From assembly GCF_011806575.1 (NCBI RefSeq), contig NZ_JAATOO010000003.1:62001-126000 (forward strand): 64,000 bases of DNA. Reading direction: 5' to 3'. A program made the position numbers and the translations under genes. The notes beneath the pieces are model-generated. The model was not told the DNA's origin and made no database searches. It saw nothing but the letters and a program-made list of their open reading frames with translations. Position 1 is the first letter of the stretch. The number at the start of each line of letters is the position of its first letter. Shown here piece by piece: positions 18,061 to 27,874 of the stretch. The stretch is from Vibrio hepatarius. GTDB taxonomy: Bacteria > Pseudomonadota > Gammaproteobacteria > Enterobacterales > Vibrionaceae.

Positions 18061-20505
18061 TCAGCTAAATGCTTTATTTATAGGGACTAATAGGCCTCTA
18101 ATCATGCTGTTAACAACTAACGCCAATGTGAAAAACGTGACAATAGGTAACGCAAACCATAACGTGATATGCAACGAGGGTGATAAGTCAAAACCATACA
18201 CCATCAGGGCTCCAACCACGAGTTCTGCACCGATTGCGGCTATCACACCAGCGATAAGTGACATCAATCCATACTCCGCCCAAATGGTCTGTGTAACACG
18301 TTTTTTACTCGCCCCTAGCGTACGGTAAAGTTGTATTTCTGACTGTCTTTGTCCCAAACTTAAGCGTAACAGAGTAAATATCAACATTACTCCCGCAATA
18401 ACACCTAATCCTGCCAATACAGTTATTGACCAAACAATCTGCGTCAGTAGCTGTTGGATTTTTGCTCCCATACTGCGAATGTCCATCAAACTTACGGTTG
18501 GGTGCTCTCTTGATAGCTGGTTGATCAAACTGTCATCTTGCTCTTTGAGCCTAAAGCTGACCAAATACGTCGCAGGGATATCAGCCAAGACATCCGACGT
18601 AAAAATGAAGTAAAAGTTAGGCTTCATATCACGCCACTCAACGTGACGAATTGAATTGACCTTCGCACTCACTTCCTGACTATTGATAACGAACGTCAGC
18701 TCGTCGCCAATACTGAGACCTAGGTCGGCAGCTACATCCGATTCAACCGACACACCCCCAGTATTAGTCCATTGCCCTTCAAGTACTTCGTTGTGATCCG
18801 GAATACCATCAGCAAACGTAAAGTTGATTTCGCGTCTTAACGCATCGGTGCCTTCACCGCCCTGAGCATATTCTTTGGCATTCTCACCGTTAATTTGAGA
18901 TAAACGGCCACGAATGATCGGATAATCCTGCGAACGTTCGATTTGGTTATCGTCTAACACCTTCAAATAGGCTTCGCGCTCATAAGGGGCAATATTAAGT
19001 GCAAACGCATTGGGTGCATCTTCAGGTAACGTGCGTTGCCAATCTGTCAGTAGATCGGTTCGAACCAACCACATCACCGCGAGCAGCATCAATGAGAGCG
19101 CCAATGCGCCGAATTGGATCCCGGTAGAAACACTCGAACGGTTGATTCGACTAAGCGCTAACTTAATCGCCGGTGTAAGCGGCATTTTCGCTATGCTTTT
19201 AGTGACCACCAAACTCAACACCGCTAACACTACAAACAAAGCAATCATGCCGCCAAAGACAATCCACACCATAGTGTTGTCATAATACGCGACTAACATA
19301 GGTACAAGCGGCACTAATACTAGCCAGCGGTATGACTTACCCTTCTCATAGCTGAGCGAATCCTGCATCACATTGGCTGCGCTCACGTTCAACAAGCTCA
19401 TGAGTGGAATACCTAACGCTGGCACAGCAATCAGGATGCTGGTCATAATAGCAATCAGTGCAGGACCAATTCCGTAACTAGGTAATGGGTCAGGCAACAG
19501 ATCGACGAGCGGAATACGCAGCAACACTTCAAGCACGACGCCAATCGCGACACCTAATACCGCGGCGGTAACCAATAAAATCAACACCTGAATAGACAAC
19601 CAGCGGCCGATCCAAGAACGACTCGCACCTAAGCTTTTCAGCATCGCGATGGTCTTTTTCCGAGTTGTCACATAGTGTTGGCAAGTGAGCACCAAAGTTG
19701 TCGCAGCCATGATCACCACTATCGCGACGGTCAGTGATAGATACTGTTCAGTACGTTGGAACACTTCATTAGTTCGGCTGGCATTATTTTGGTCACGCCA
19801 GCGATCACTTGGTGTTAACGTGATAACGTCTTTCACCTTCTCTATTTGTTTTTCGTCACCATTGACATACAAACTAAAGCGCACGCGACTACCCAACTGC
19901 ACGGCTCCGGTCTTGTCTAAGTCGGATTCATGGATAAACGCAGATGGCATTTGACGGAAAGGATTAAAACTTAAACCCGGCTCTTCAACAATGTGGCCTG
20001 AAATGATAAAGTCCGCATCGCCAACCGTGACACTGTCACCCACCTTAACATCTAACTGAGAGAATAGACGTTCATCTAGCCAGAGTTCGCCCGGTTTGAT
20101 ATTGGAATACGTTGCGTTCCCATCCGATAACACCATTTCACCGCGCAGCGGATAAGCGCTATCGATTGACTTCACCGTAATCAACTTCATCGCGTTATCA
20201 CTGAACACCATTGTGGCAAATCGGGTTTGCAGCGAAGTGGTTAAGCCTTGTTGCTGAGTGGCGGCGATCAATTGTTCAGGAACGGGATTCGACGATGTAT
20301 ATACCGTGTCAGCCGTTAACGCATCCTTGCCCTGCTTTACCACTACCTGTTCCATACGCTCGGCAAGTGCGGTTAAAGCAAAAATACACGCGATGATCAG
20401 CGTTAACGCGATTGAGACGGGCCAAAGTTGTCCGTGGCGAATCTCGCCTAAACTCCAGCTAAATAAACGGCGGTTAAGATTTTTTGATACTTGTGCTGTC
20501 ATCAC
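18061..20505 (-). CDS. ybbP: FtsX-type ABC transporter permease (YbbP-like)
   Basis: 814 residues with about ten membrane spans: one near 30-48, a first FtsX block (about 255-370), a middle pair (about 395-435), one near 465, and a second FtsX block at the C-terminus (about 690-805). Large extracytoplasmic domains lie between. This is the MacB-fold, type VII-like ABC permease design. It overlaps the ATPase gene by 4 bp and lies next to tesA, as ybbA-ybbP-tesA does in E. coli, which supports the name. Likely role is mechanotransmission or extraction of lipid-like envelope material. Confidence 0.88.
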   Translation of the reverse strand: MMTAQVSKNLNRRLFSWSLGEIRHGQLWPVSIALTLIIACIFALTALAERMEQVVVKQGKDALTADTVYTSSNPVPEQLIAATQQQGLTTSLQTRFATMVFSDNAMKLITVKSIDSAYPLRGEMVLSDGNATYSNIKPGELWLDERLFSQLDVKVGDSVTVGDADFIISGHIVEEPGLSFNPFRQMPSAFIHESDLDKTGAVQLGSRVRFSLYVNGDEKQIEKVKDVITLTPSDRWRDQNNASRTNEVFQRTEQYLSLTVAIVVIMAATTLVLTCQHYVTTRKKTIAMLKSLGASRSWIGRWLSIQVLILLVTAAVLGVAIGVVLEVLLRIPLVDLLPDPLPSYGIGPALIAIMTSILIAVPALGIPLMSLLNVSAANVMQDSLSYEKGKSYRWLVLVPLVPMLVAYYDNTMVWIVFGGMIALFVVLAVLSLVVTKSIAKMPLTPAIKLALSRINRSSVSTGIQFGALALSLMLLAVMWLVRTDLLTDWQRTLPEDAPNAFALNIAPYEREAYLKVLDDNQIERSQDYPIIRGRLSQINGENAKEYAQGGEGTDALRREINFTFADGIPDHNEVLEGQWTNTGGVSVESDVAADLGLSIGDELTFVINSQEVSAKVNSIRHVEWRDMKPNFYFIFTSDVLADIPATYLVSFRLKEQDDSLINQLSREHPTVSLMDIRSMGAKIQQLLTQIVWSITVLAGLGVIAGVMLIFTLLRLSLGQRQSEIQLYRTLGASKKRVTQTIWAEYGLMSLIAGVIAAIGAELVVGALMVYGFDLSPSLHITLWFALPIVTFFTLALVVNSMIRGLLVPINKAFS

Positions 20506-21176
20506 GACTCCTCAAGCTGACCCGCGTGCATTCGAATACGTCGCTCGCACAGCTCAGCCAATGTCATATCGTGAGTCACCAGCACAAGAGTTGTGCCGTG
20601 TTGCTTGTTCAATTCAAACAGCAGCTCAATCACCTTTTCTGCCGTTTGCTGATCCAAGTTGCCAGTCGGTTCATCGGCAAACAACACTTTAGGTTGGATC
20701 ATAAATGCACGAGCTAGCGCGACGCGTTGTTGCTCCCCGCCCGAAAGCTGCGCTGGTGAATGATGCATACGATGCTCGAGCCCCACAGAGCTTAGCAGCT
20801 GTTTTGCGCGTTCCACGTCTTCGTCTTCACCTTTCAATAAACAAGGCAGTGTAACGTTTTCTAGCGCGCTTAAACTTGGGATAAGAAGGAAGCTTTGAAA
20901 TACGAAGCCGACAAACTCACTACGAATTGCAGCGCGTGCTTCATCATCCAGAGCGGTAATATCTTGATCCAATAATTCGATACTACCGGTTGTAGGTGTG
21001 TCCAACCCTGCGAGCAGCGTCATTAAGGTTGATTTGCCCGCACCTGAGCTGCCAACAATGGCGACGCTTTCGCCAGTTTTGATATCAAGGTTTATACCAT
21101 CAAGGATTGTTAATTGTTCCTGATTAGTAGACACTACTTTGGACAGTGAGTTTGCTTTAATTACGGATGTTTGCAT
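20502..21176 (-). CDS. ybbA: ABC transporter ATPase YbbA
   Basis: About 224 residues from the ATG at 21176, which aligns with the E. coli YbbA start. Walker A is GSSGAGKS, the Q-loop [10 protein letters not shown], the signature LSGGEQQR, Walker [10 protein letters not shown], and the switch His in VTHD. It pairs with the YbbP-like permease (stop/start overlap). Its ATG overlaps the divergent tesA ATG within a single CATG, so each promoter must lie inside the other's coding region or transcripts start elsewhere. Confidence 0.92.
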   Translation of the reverse strand: MQTSVIKANSLSKVVSTNQEQLTILDGINLDIKTGESVAIVGSSGAGKSTLMTLLAGLDTPTTGSIELLDQDITALDDEARAAIRSEFVGFVFQSFLLIPSLSALENVTLPCLLKGEDEDVERAKQLLSSVGLEHRMHHSPAQLSGGEQQRVALARAFMIQPKVLFADEPTGNLDQQTAEKVIELLFELNKQHGTTLVLVTHDMTLAELCERRIRMHAGQLEES

Positions 21177-21774
21177 GTTTCGTCTATTTTCCCTTGCCAT
21201 TATTCTTGTTTTTACCAATCCAGCTAGTGCGAGCAAATTATTGATTTTGGGCGATAGCCTTAGTGCAGGCTATCAAATGCCAATTGAAAAAGCATGGCCA
21301 ACTTTATTACCAGATGTGTTATCTAACAAAGGTAAACCTGTTGAAGTCGTCAACGCGAGTATCTCCGGTGACACCACAGGAAATGGTATTGCTCGCCTAC
21401 CTCAACTGCTTTCCCAACATCAACCCGATTACGTGTTGATCGAGTTAGGCGCCAACGACGGTTTACGTGGTTTCCCACCAAAACTCATCCAAAGCAACCT
21501 CGGCAAATTGATCGATATGGTGCGCCAATCAGAGTCAACGCCTCTACTGATGCAAATTCGTGTTCTGCCTAATTACGGTAAACGCTATACCGAAGCATTC
21601 GCCGAACTCTATCCCAAAACGGCTCAACAACACCAAGTCACGCTGCTTCCATTCTTTCTTGAAGGCGTGATCACTAAACCAGATTGGATGATGGCCGATG
21701 GTCTACACCCTAAGCCTGAAGCCCAGCCTTGGATTGCAGAATTCGTTGCCAATGAGTTAATTAATCACCTCTAG
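21175..21774 (+). CDS. tesA: Acyl-CoA thioesterase I / lysophospholipase L1 TesA
   Basis: 199 residues from ATG 21175. A Sec signal (about 1-20, ending ASA) precedes the SGNH hydrolase motifs: GDSLSAGY with the catalytic Ser, SGDTT, GANDGLRG with Asn, and D/H in DGLHPKPEAQ. This periplasmic esterase cleaves acyl-CoA, lysophospholipid and ester substrates. GGA at about 21165 may serve as ribosome site. It is divergent from ybbAP with overlapping start codons. Confidence 0.94.
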   Translation: MFRLFSLAIILVFTNPASASKLLILGDSLSAGYQMPIEKAWPTLLPDVLSNKGKPVEVVNASISGDTTGNGIARLPQLLSQHQPDYVLIELGANDGLRGFPPKLIQSNLGKLIDMVRQSESTPLLMQIRVLPNYGKRYTEAFAELYPKTAQQHQVTLLPFFLEGVITKPDWMMADGLHPKPEAQPWIAEFVANELINHL

Positions 21775-21848
21775 TTGGTCTAGCTCAATAAACTTTACTC
21801 AGTTTTACGCTAACTTAATCTAATCCCTTTAGGTAAAGGACGGAAAAG

Positions 21849-23051
21849 ATGATTATTGAGCCCGTTATCAACGGCGTTGTGGCGCGTACCGCCCACCCAC
21901 TTGGATGTGAGCAAGCAGTTCTCCAACAAATTAATTACGTAAAACAAGCAAAACCGATCACCGATGGCCCCAAACGTGTATTAATTATCGGTGGTTCGTC
22001 TGGTTTTGGCTTAGCTGCGCGTACCGCACTGACTTTTGGTGGTGCAAAAGCCGACACGATTTCAGTCTCTTATGAACGAGGGCCGTCAGATAAAGGCACA
22101 GGCTCTGCGGGTTATTACAACAATCTATTCTTTAAAAAGTACGCTGAAGAAGAAGGCCGAATTGCGGTTAATATTCAAGGCGATGCGTTTTCTCGTCAGA
22201 TAAAAGAAGAAGTGGTCGAAGCGATCGAGACTTACTTTGAAGGTGAAGTTGATCTGATTATCTACAGTGTCGCAAGTGGCGTAAGACCGAACCCAGAGAC
22301 TGGAGACTTATGGCGTTCTGCGATTAAACCAATTGGTCAAGATGTCTCAGGCGCAACCATTTTGCTCGAAAACGACCATTGGCTCGATACCACGATCACC
22401 TCGGCGACCGAAGCTGAAGCACAAGACACCATCAAAGTCATGGGTGGCGAAGATTGGGAATCTTGGGTTGATACACTGATCAACTCAGACTCTATCGCAC
22501 AAGGCTGTAACACTATCGCATTCTCGTACATGGGGCCTGAAGTTACTCACCCTATTTACTTAGATGGCACATTAGGTCGTGCGAAGATAGACCTTCATCA
22601 GACCAGCCATTCACTAAACCTGAAGTTGGCGTGTTATGACGGTGGGGCTTACGCGACGGTATGCAAAGCTCTGGTGACGAAAGCGAGTGTGTTTATACCT
22701 GGTTTAAGCCCTTACATCATTTCACTATACAAGGTGATGAAAGAACAAGACACGCATGAAGGTTGTATTGAACAGATGCAACGTCTATTCAGTAGCAAAC
22801 TGTACGGCACAGACAAAGTGCCAGTCGATTGTGAACGCCTAGTTAGAATGGATGATTGGGAGCTGAATCCAGCAACACAGCAAAAAGTTACTCAGCTCAT
22901 GTCTTCACTTAACAGTGAGAACTTTAAACAGTTGGCTGACTATGCTGGCTTCAAACAAGAATTCATGCAGTTGAATGGTTTTGGTTTCGACAACATCGAC
23001 TATGCACAACCTGTTGATCTTAAAGTGTTCTCAGAAGCAGATACCGAATAG
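21849..23051 (+). CDS. fabV: Enoyl-ACP reductase FabV
   Basis: 400 residues, the expected FabV length. The NAD(H) motif is GGSSGFGLAAR (48-58). The catalytic pair is Y237 and K246 in the FabV-specific Y-x8-K spacing. FabV reduces trans-2-enoyl-ACP in the last step of fatty-acid elongation, and the family is known to be poorly inhibited by triclosan. The ribosome site is AAAGGACGGAAAAG before ATG, and a strong terminator follows. It is probably transcribed alone or with tesA. Confidence 0.97.
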   Translation: MIIEPVINGVVARTAHPLGCEQAVLQQINYVKQAKPITDGPKRVLIIGGSSGFGLAARTALTFGGAKADTISVSYERGPSDKGTGSAGYYNNLFFKKYAEEEGRIAVNIQGDAFSRQIKEEVVEAIETYFEGEVDLIIYSVASGVRPNPETGDLWRSAIKPIGQDVSGATILLENDHWLDTTITSATEAEAQDTIKVMGGEDWESWVDTLINSDSIAQGCNTIAFSYMGPEVTHPIYLDGTLGRAKIDLHQTSHSLNLKLACYDGGAYATVCKALVTKASVFIPGLSPYIISLYKVMKEQDTHEGCIEQMQRLFSSKLYGTDKVPVDCERLVRMDDWELNPATQQKVTQLMSSLNSENFKQLADYAGFKQEFMQLNGFGFDNIDYAQPVDLKVFSEADTE

Positions 23052-23088
23052 CGTTTGCGATCTTTAAGCGAATCCTTCGAACTTGCGT

Positions 23089-23118
23089 GAGCCCTCAAAT
23101 TTGATTGAGGGCTCTTTT
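23089..23118 (+). terminator. Rho-independent terminator after fabV
   Basis: GAGCCCTCAA (23089-23098) pairs with TTGAGGGCTC (23105-23114) around a six-base loop, followed by four T. Confidence 0.88.
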
Positions 23119-23249
23119 GTTTCTGTCGCACAGCGCACAGAGATAAAGGCTAAAACCACGAAATGAGTAATGTTTACTCAATAAAGGCTATGATTAGTTA
23201 AGAGCCAAGGAATGCTCTTACTCAAGAAGAAAGCACATAGGGATAGTGT

Positions 23250-25163
23250 ATGTTAAAGATCAATTGTGCCGACATCAGCATTCCCCGTGAAATGCTAGAT
23301 GGTTGGCAAACCATCGTCAATTTACTCGCAGAAGTAACCAACGTCCCTGCGGCACTCATCATGCGCGTTCATCCAGAGCGTATCGAAGTCTTCGCCGCAA
23401 ATACTAATACTAGTCATCCCTACTCTGTTGGCGACAACGAACTGCTCGATCAAGGCTTGTATTGTGAAACCGTCATTAATGAGAAGCACCAGCTATTAGT
23501 TCCAAACGCTAGCAACGATCCTGTTTGGAAAGACAACCCAGATATGAAGTTTGGATTGCTTGCTTACTGTGGATTTCCTTTGATCTGGCCAAACGGTGAA
23601 GTGTTTGGCACGATTTGCATTCTTGATGACAAAGAAAACCATTTTTCTCAGACTTACCGAACCTTACTTGAGTCGTTTAAAGATTCGATTGAGGCGCACC
23701 TAAAGACGCTATATCAAAACACGCGCTTACAAGAGCTCAATTATATTTTGAAATCCCGCGTACAGAATCGCACGCAAGACTTGGTCGACCTCAATTACTC
23801 GCTGAATGTAGAAATTGATAAGCGCCGCGCCGCCGAACAAAAAGTGCACTATCAACAAAGACACGATTTAGCCACAGGTTTCTTAAACCGCACTGCGCTT
23901 GAAACCGAAACCGAGACTCTACTCAGACAAGCCTCAAGAGATGAAAATGAGCACGTTGTCGTCGTTCATGTTGGGTTCGCTAATGGTAGACGTATCCAGT
24001 CCAAGTACGGCTATAAGGTTTGGGATCAAGTCCTAACCCAATATCATCATCGCGCTGGCGATTTAAGTGAATACAACTTGCTGACCGCTCGACCAACGTC
24101 AACTGACTTGGCGTTTATTTTCTCATCTAAGCACCTTGAGCAAGACATTCACACGCTGTGTAGCCGTTTGTTGGACGTCAGCCAACTTGAGTTCAACATC
24201 GAAGGTGAACAGCTCCATTTGCATGGCTACATTGGTATCGCTACCTCTAAAGATACCACCAGCAGTACTTGTCTGTTGAAGTACGCGTTTGAGGCCATGC
24301 TTTCCTGTAAAGACTCAGGACATAAGTTCAGTTTCTACTCTCAGGATTTGTCGGATATTCAAAAAAACATCAACAAGCTAGAGAGCTACTTACTGCAAGC
24401 GGTAAGAAACGACGACCTGTTACTCTACTTTCAACCTAAAGTGTCTCCCGCAACTCGAAAATGGATTGGTGCGGAAGCTTTACTCCGTTGGCGGCACCCA
24501 ATCTTAGGTGACATATCAAACGAACCGCTTATTCACTTAGCCGAGCAAAATGGCTTGATATTCGAAGTAGGTAATTTCGTTTTGCGATCTGCGATTCAGA
24601 AGGCAGGAGAATGGGTCGGTCAAATCGAAGATTTCAAACTCAGTGTCAACGTATCTGCGGTTCAACTTCAGAATCCACATTTCGTAGAAACCGTGCAGGA
24701 TTTACTGACAACCTATCAGTTACCCGCGAGATTCCTTGAACTCGAAGTCACCGAAAGTTGTTTGATTGCGGACGAGGTAAAAGCACTTAACTCCTTGAAT
24801 AGTCTATCCTCACTTGGAGTGACACTGTCACTTGATGACTTTGGTACTGGCTACGCATCGTTCAATTATTTGAAGAAATTCCCGTTCGATGCGCTCAAAA
24901 TCGACAAGAGCTTTATCCAACATTTGGAGAGCAATTCTGAAGACCGAGAAATCGTCCGCTCCATTATTAACATTGCTAAAAAGCTCGGTTATCAGGTAAC
25001 GATTGAAGGGGTTGAAACACTCAAACACGAAACCTTCATCATTTCTGAAGAGTGCGAAGTCGGACAAGGCTATCTTTACGGTAGACCTATGCCGTGCGAC
25101 GAGTTTGAATCAATCCTGCTGCAACAATCTGATACGCCGAATGCGCACGCCAGTGGATTGTAA
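23250..25163 (+). CDS. GAF / degenerate GGDEF / EAL c-di-GMP phosphodiesterase
   Basis: 637 residues. A GAF domain (about 15-155) is followed by a coiled linker (about 155-205), a GGDEF-like fold (about 205-370) and an EAL domain (about 380-625). EAL is intact: E409-A-L in GAEALLRW, VNVSAVQLQ, ELEVTES, DDFGTGYAS, KIDKSFI and EGVET. The GGDEF loop reads TSTDLAF, so it cannot make c-di-GMP; it may bind GTP or be structural. Predicted activity is soluble c-di-GMP hydrolysis controlled by a small-molecule GAF signal. AGGGATAG precedes the ATG. Confidence 0.92.
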   Translation: MLKINCADISIPREMLDGWQTIVNLLAEVTNVPAALIMRVHPERIEVFAANTNTSHPYSVGDNELLDQGLYCETVINEKHQLLVPNASNDPVWKDNPDMKFGLLAYCGFPLIWPNGEVFGTICILDDKENHFSQTYRTLLESFKDSIEAHLKTLYQNTRLQELNYILKSRVQNRTQDLVDLNYSLNVEIDKRRAAEQKVHYQQRHDLATGFLNRTALETETETLLRQASRDENEHVVVVHVGFANGRRIQSKYGYKVWDQVLTQYHHRAGDLSEYNLLTARPTSTDLAFIFSSKHLEQDIHTLCSRLLDVSQLEFNIEGEQLHLHGYIGIATSKDTTSSTCLLKYAFEAMLSCKDSGHKFSFYSQDLSDIQKNINKLESYLLQAVRNDDLLLYFQPKVSPATRKWIGAEALLRWRHPILGDISNEPLIHLAEQNGLIFEVGNFVLRSAIQKAGEWVGQIEDFKLSVNVSAVQLQNPHFVETVQDLLTTYQLPARFLELEVTESCLIADEVKALNSLNSLSSLGVTLSLDDFGTGYASFNYLKKFPFDALKIDKSFIQHLESNSEDREIVRSIINIAKKLGYQVTIEGVETLKHETFIISEECEVGQGYLYGRPMPCDEFESILLQQSDTPNAHASGL

Positions 25164-25293
25164 TAGAGCGACTCAAGCTAGTTTGAACAAATAACTGCCC
25201 TACACTCACTATCAGAGTGCTTATCCGCTCGCTTATTGGGTGTAGATAGGTTTATAATTCTGCCCCAAATTTTATCTGACTTGTGAACGTCGT

Positions 25294-26949
25294 ATGGACC
25301 AGTTAACCGCAAAACTAAAAAAAATCGAAAAACAAAACTATCGTGCTTACCAGCAAATTAAAGGTCAGTACGACTTTAGCGATTACACTTTCTATATTGA
25401 TTATGTTCAAGCAGATCCTTATGCGTCTGCATCTCGCGTTCGTGCGGTAAGACCTTGGTCAGTCACTGGCCTACAATGGCTGCGTGACAAATCAGAAGCT
25501 TACCAAATTGCCGCGCGTGACTTTATCGCACGTAGCTTTGCTGAGTTCGCCAAACAAGACAACTCGATTGATATTGCGCTATCAGGTCAAACCGTGCTTG
25601 ATAGCACCGCTGTGTTGTTCACTGAAGAAGGCATTGAGTTACGTTTTCGCATCAACTTACCAGCAGAAGGACGCTCTGCACTTGGCAAGAAAGCCGATAA
25701 CCTACTGACCTTCCACTTGCCTAAATACATTCGCCGTTCAACATTAGAGCGCGAAATAGATAAAGAAGCCCTGATTCACCACTGTGAAATCATCGAAGAT
25801 CAAGAGTTCATGCGCGCTCAACTTGACGAGCTTGGTTTGATTGCATTTGTCGGTAATGGCTCAGTGCTACCTCGCGTTGCGGGTAACTGCGATTTACCGA
25901 TGCAAGACGCGGTTGCGATTACTTCTCCAGAATCCTTTGAAATCACTATCAATACGCCAAACCAAGGCCCAATCAAAGGCATGGCGATTCGCAAAGGTAT
26001 TACCTTGATCGTTGGTGGCGGTTTCCACGGGAAATCGACGCTATTGAACGCTATCGAGCGCTCGATCTACAACCATATTCCAGGTGATGGCCGTGAACGT
26101 ATTGTAACCAGTCAAAACGCGATGAAGATTCGCGCCGAAGATGGTCGCTGCGTACACAACCTCAGCTTGTCTAACTACATTAACCATCTGCCAATGGGTA
26201 AAGACACGTTAGACTTTTCGACTCAAGACGCATCAGGCTCAACTTCACAAGCGGCTTGGTTGCAAGAGTCTGTTGAAGCCGGCGCAAATGGGCTATTGAT
26301 TGACGAAGATACTTCTGCAACTAACTTTATGATCCGTGACGAACGTATGCAGGCGTTGGTAAGCAAAGGTGACGAGCCAATCACACCGTTAGTTGACCGC
26401 ATTGGTCAGCTGCGCGACGAAATCGGTATCTCGACTATCATCGTTATGGGCGGTTCTGGTGACTACCTAGATGTGGCCGATACGGTTATCCAAATGCATG
26501 ACTACCAAGCAGTCGACGTATCAGAAAAAGCCAAGCAAGTTATTGCGCAGCACCCAAGTGAGCGTCATAACGAGTGTGAATCTCCTTTAGAGACCTTCCG
26601 CCCTCGTTCACTTAACCGCGCAGCGCTACAAAAGATTTTGGCTGACGGTAAGTTCCGCGTTTCTGCGAAAGGCAATGATTCGCTACGCTTTGGTAAAGAG
26701 TTCACCGACTTAAGTGCGTTAGAGCAATTGGAATCAAGCAGCGAAATCAACGCGATTGGCTGGTTGTGGTTCCAGCTTGCACAATTACCAGGTTGGTCAA
26801 ACAACCCTGCAAAAGAGATCGCTCAGATGCTTGAAGGCGATTGGTTTAAGACCATGCCTAATCAAGGCGACCTAGCCAAGCCAAGAACGTTAGACGTAAT
26901 GGCAGCGTTGAACCGTATGCGTAAAGCGCAGTTTAAAGCGTCTCGCTAA
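25294..26949 (+). CDS. ABC-class ATPase (PF09818/COG3044 family)
   Basis: 551 residues. A P-loop variant GGGFHGKS (241-248), a signature-like DASGSTSQ (about 312-319) and a Walker B LLIDEDT (about 334-340) show an ABC-type ATPase, while the N-terminal half YTFYIDYVQADPYASASRVRA is specific to the predicted ABC-class ATPase family. A trypanosome member (MRB1590) binds RNA through a pore, so nucleic-acid binding is plausible but not shown for bacteria. Monocistronic by context: a terminator follows and a spaced promoter region precedes. Confidence 0.85.
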   Translation: MDQLTAKLKKIEKQNYRAYQQIKGQYDFSDYTFYIDYVQADPYASASRVRAVRPWSVTGLQWLRDKSEAYQIAARDFIARSFAEFAKQDNSIDIALSGQTVLDSTAVLFTEEGIELRFRINLPAEGRSALGKKADNLLTFHLPKYIRRSTLEREIDKEALIHHCEIIEDQEFMRAQLDELGLIAFVGNGSVLPRVAGNCDLPMQDAVAITSPESFEITINTPNQGPIKGMAIRKGITLIVGGGFHGKSTLLNAIERSIYNHIPGDGRERIVTSQNAMKIRAEDGRCVHNLSLSNYINHLPMGKDTLDFSTQDASGSTSQAAWLQESVEAGANGLLIDEDTSATNFMIRDERMQALVSKGDEPITPLVDRIGQLRDEIGISTIIVMGGSGDYLDVADTVIQMHDYQAVDVSEKAKQVIAQHPSERHNECESPLETFRPRSLNRAALQKILADGKFRVSAKGNDSLRFGKEFTDLSALEQLESSSEINAIGWLWFQLAQLPGWSNNPAKEIAQMLEGDWFKTMPNQGDLAKPRTLDVMAALNRMRKAQFKASR

Positions 26950-26972
26950 CTTCGACTAAACACTCGTACATA

Positions 26973-27001
26973 GAAAGCGCCTCTTACATAGGCGCTTTTT
27001 T
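26973..27001 (+). terminator. Rho-independent terminator
   Basis: AAGCGCCT (26975-26982) pairs with AGGCGCTT (26990-26997) around a 7-base loop, followed by T residues. Confidence 0.86.
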
Positions 27002-27051
27002 GTTGTCTAAATGACCGGACTCTCAAGCATCGCACTTAGATTGGCCCCCAC

Positions 27052-27178
27052 TTTGACACTTTCGTCAAATCACCAGAACTTTGACGATAATATCAAACTT
27101 AGACATTAAGCGCTCAAAGCCATGCTGTTAAGTTTGACGAAAACGTCAAATTAAACTAAATTTGATAAAAACGTCAAA
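27052..27178 (+). promoter_or_regulatory. Four repeated TTTGAC-N6-GTCAAA operators upstream of satD
   Basis: Sites lie at 27052-27069, 27080-27097, 27133-27150 and 27161-27178; each is 18 bp, with arms TTTGAC/GTCAAA (one arm C to T in sites 2 and 4). Starts are spaced 28, 53 and 28 bp. Site 3 covers a -35-like TTGACG (27134-27139), and the -10-like TAAATT (27157-27162) follows after 17 bp and touches site 4. The arrangement looks like cooperative repression. The HTH protein encoded 14 bp downstream is the obvious candidate binder. Confidence 0.75.
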
Positions 27179-27191
27179 GTGAGTTTCTTTC

Positions 27192-27869
27192 ATGGCACAG
27201 TCTTCCACATCCACACAACAAGGCTCTACACAGTCACCTACGTCTATTGCCGTGATTACTGGTGATATTGTTGACTCAACCAAACTCTCAAGAGAAGAGT
27301 TCGATATGATCATGTATGGCTTACAGTCGGCCTTAGCAACGATAAAAAGTGGCAATGATCAGAACGATTTTTACAACAAACGAGGCGATGCGTTTCAAGT
27401 CGTTATTCACGATTATCATAACGTTCTGCGTTACGCTTTGTATCTGCGCACCTACCTGAAATCGATAAAGAAACACTTCGATTGCCGCTTGAGTATTGCC
27501 ATCGCAAGCGAGCCGAATCTGCGTTTTCATGTTGAGAGCTCAATGGGTGAGGCTTTTACCCTCTCCGGTCGTGGCATTGAAAGCATGAATGACGAGAGAT
27601 TGCTGATTCAAACAGACCAAGACACCAACATTGCCAATCGTAGCCTTGAGCTGATCGTTAAGTTTATCGATAAACAAATCACTGGCTTAACCACAAGACA
27701 ATGTGAGGTGCTTGTTCCATTGTTAGCAAGCCAAGCAAAGATCCAACAAAAAGAACTGGCTAAAATGCTTAACATTACCGAAGGCACGATAAGTAGCTCG
27801 CTAAAACGTTCCGAATGGGGACTGATTTCCGAATCTTTAGAGCTGTTCGAACACATGATGCAAGGTTAG
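27192..27869 (+). CDS. SatD-like regulator with C-terminal helix-turn-helix
   Basis: 225 residues. The N-terminal part (about 18-150) has VITGDIVDSTKL and NKRGDAFQV, which echo the D-x3-ST and GD motifs of class III cyclase-like folds and match the SatD family. The C-terminal 70 residues contain LTTRQCEVLVPLL and QKELAKMLNITEGTISSSLKR, a clear helix-turn-helix. I infer a ligand- or nucleotide-sensing DNA-binding protein. It is followed after 5 bp by a DUF3307 membrane protein, and preceded by four palindromic operators, which suggests autoregulation. Confidence 0.75.
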   Translation: MAQSSTSTQQGSTQSPTSIAVITGDIVDSTKLSREEFDMIMYGLQSALATIKSGNDQNDFYNKRGDAFQVVIHDYHNVLRYALYLRTYLKSIKKHFDCRLSIAIASEPNLRFHVESSMGEAFTLSGRGIESMNDERLLIQTDQDTNIANRSLELIVKFIDKQITGLTTRQCEVLVPLLASQAKIQQKELAKMLNITEGTISSSLKRSEWGLISESLELFEHMMQG

Positions 27870-27874
27870 CCGCA

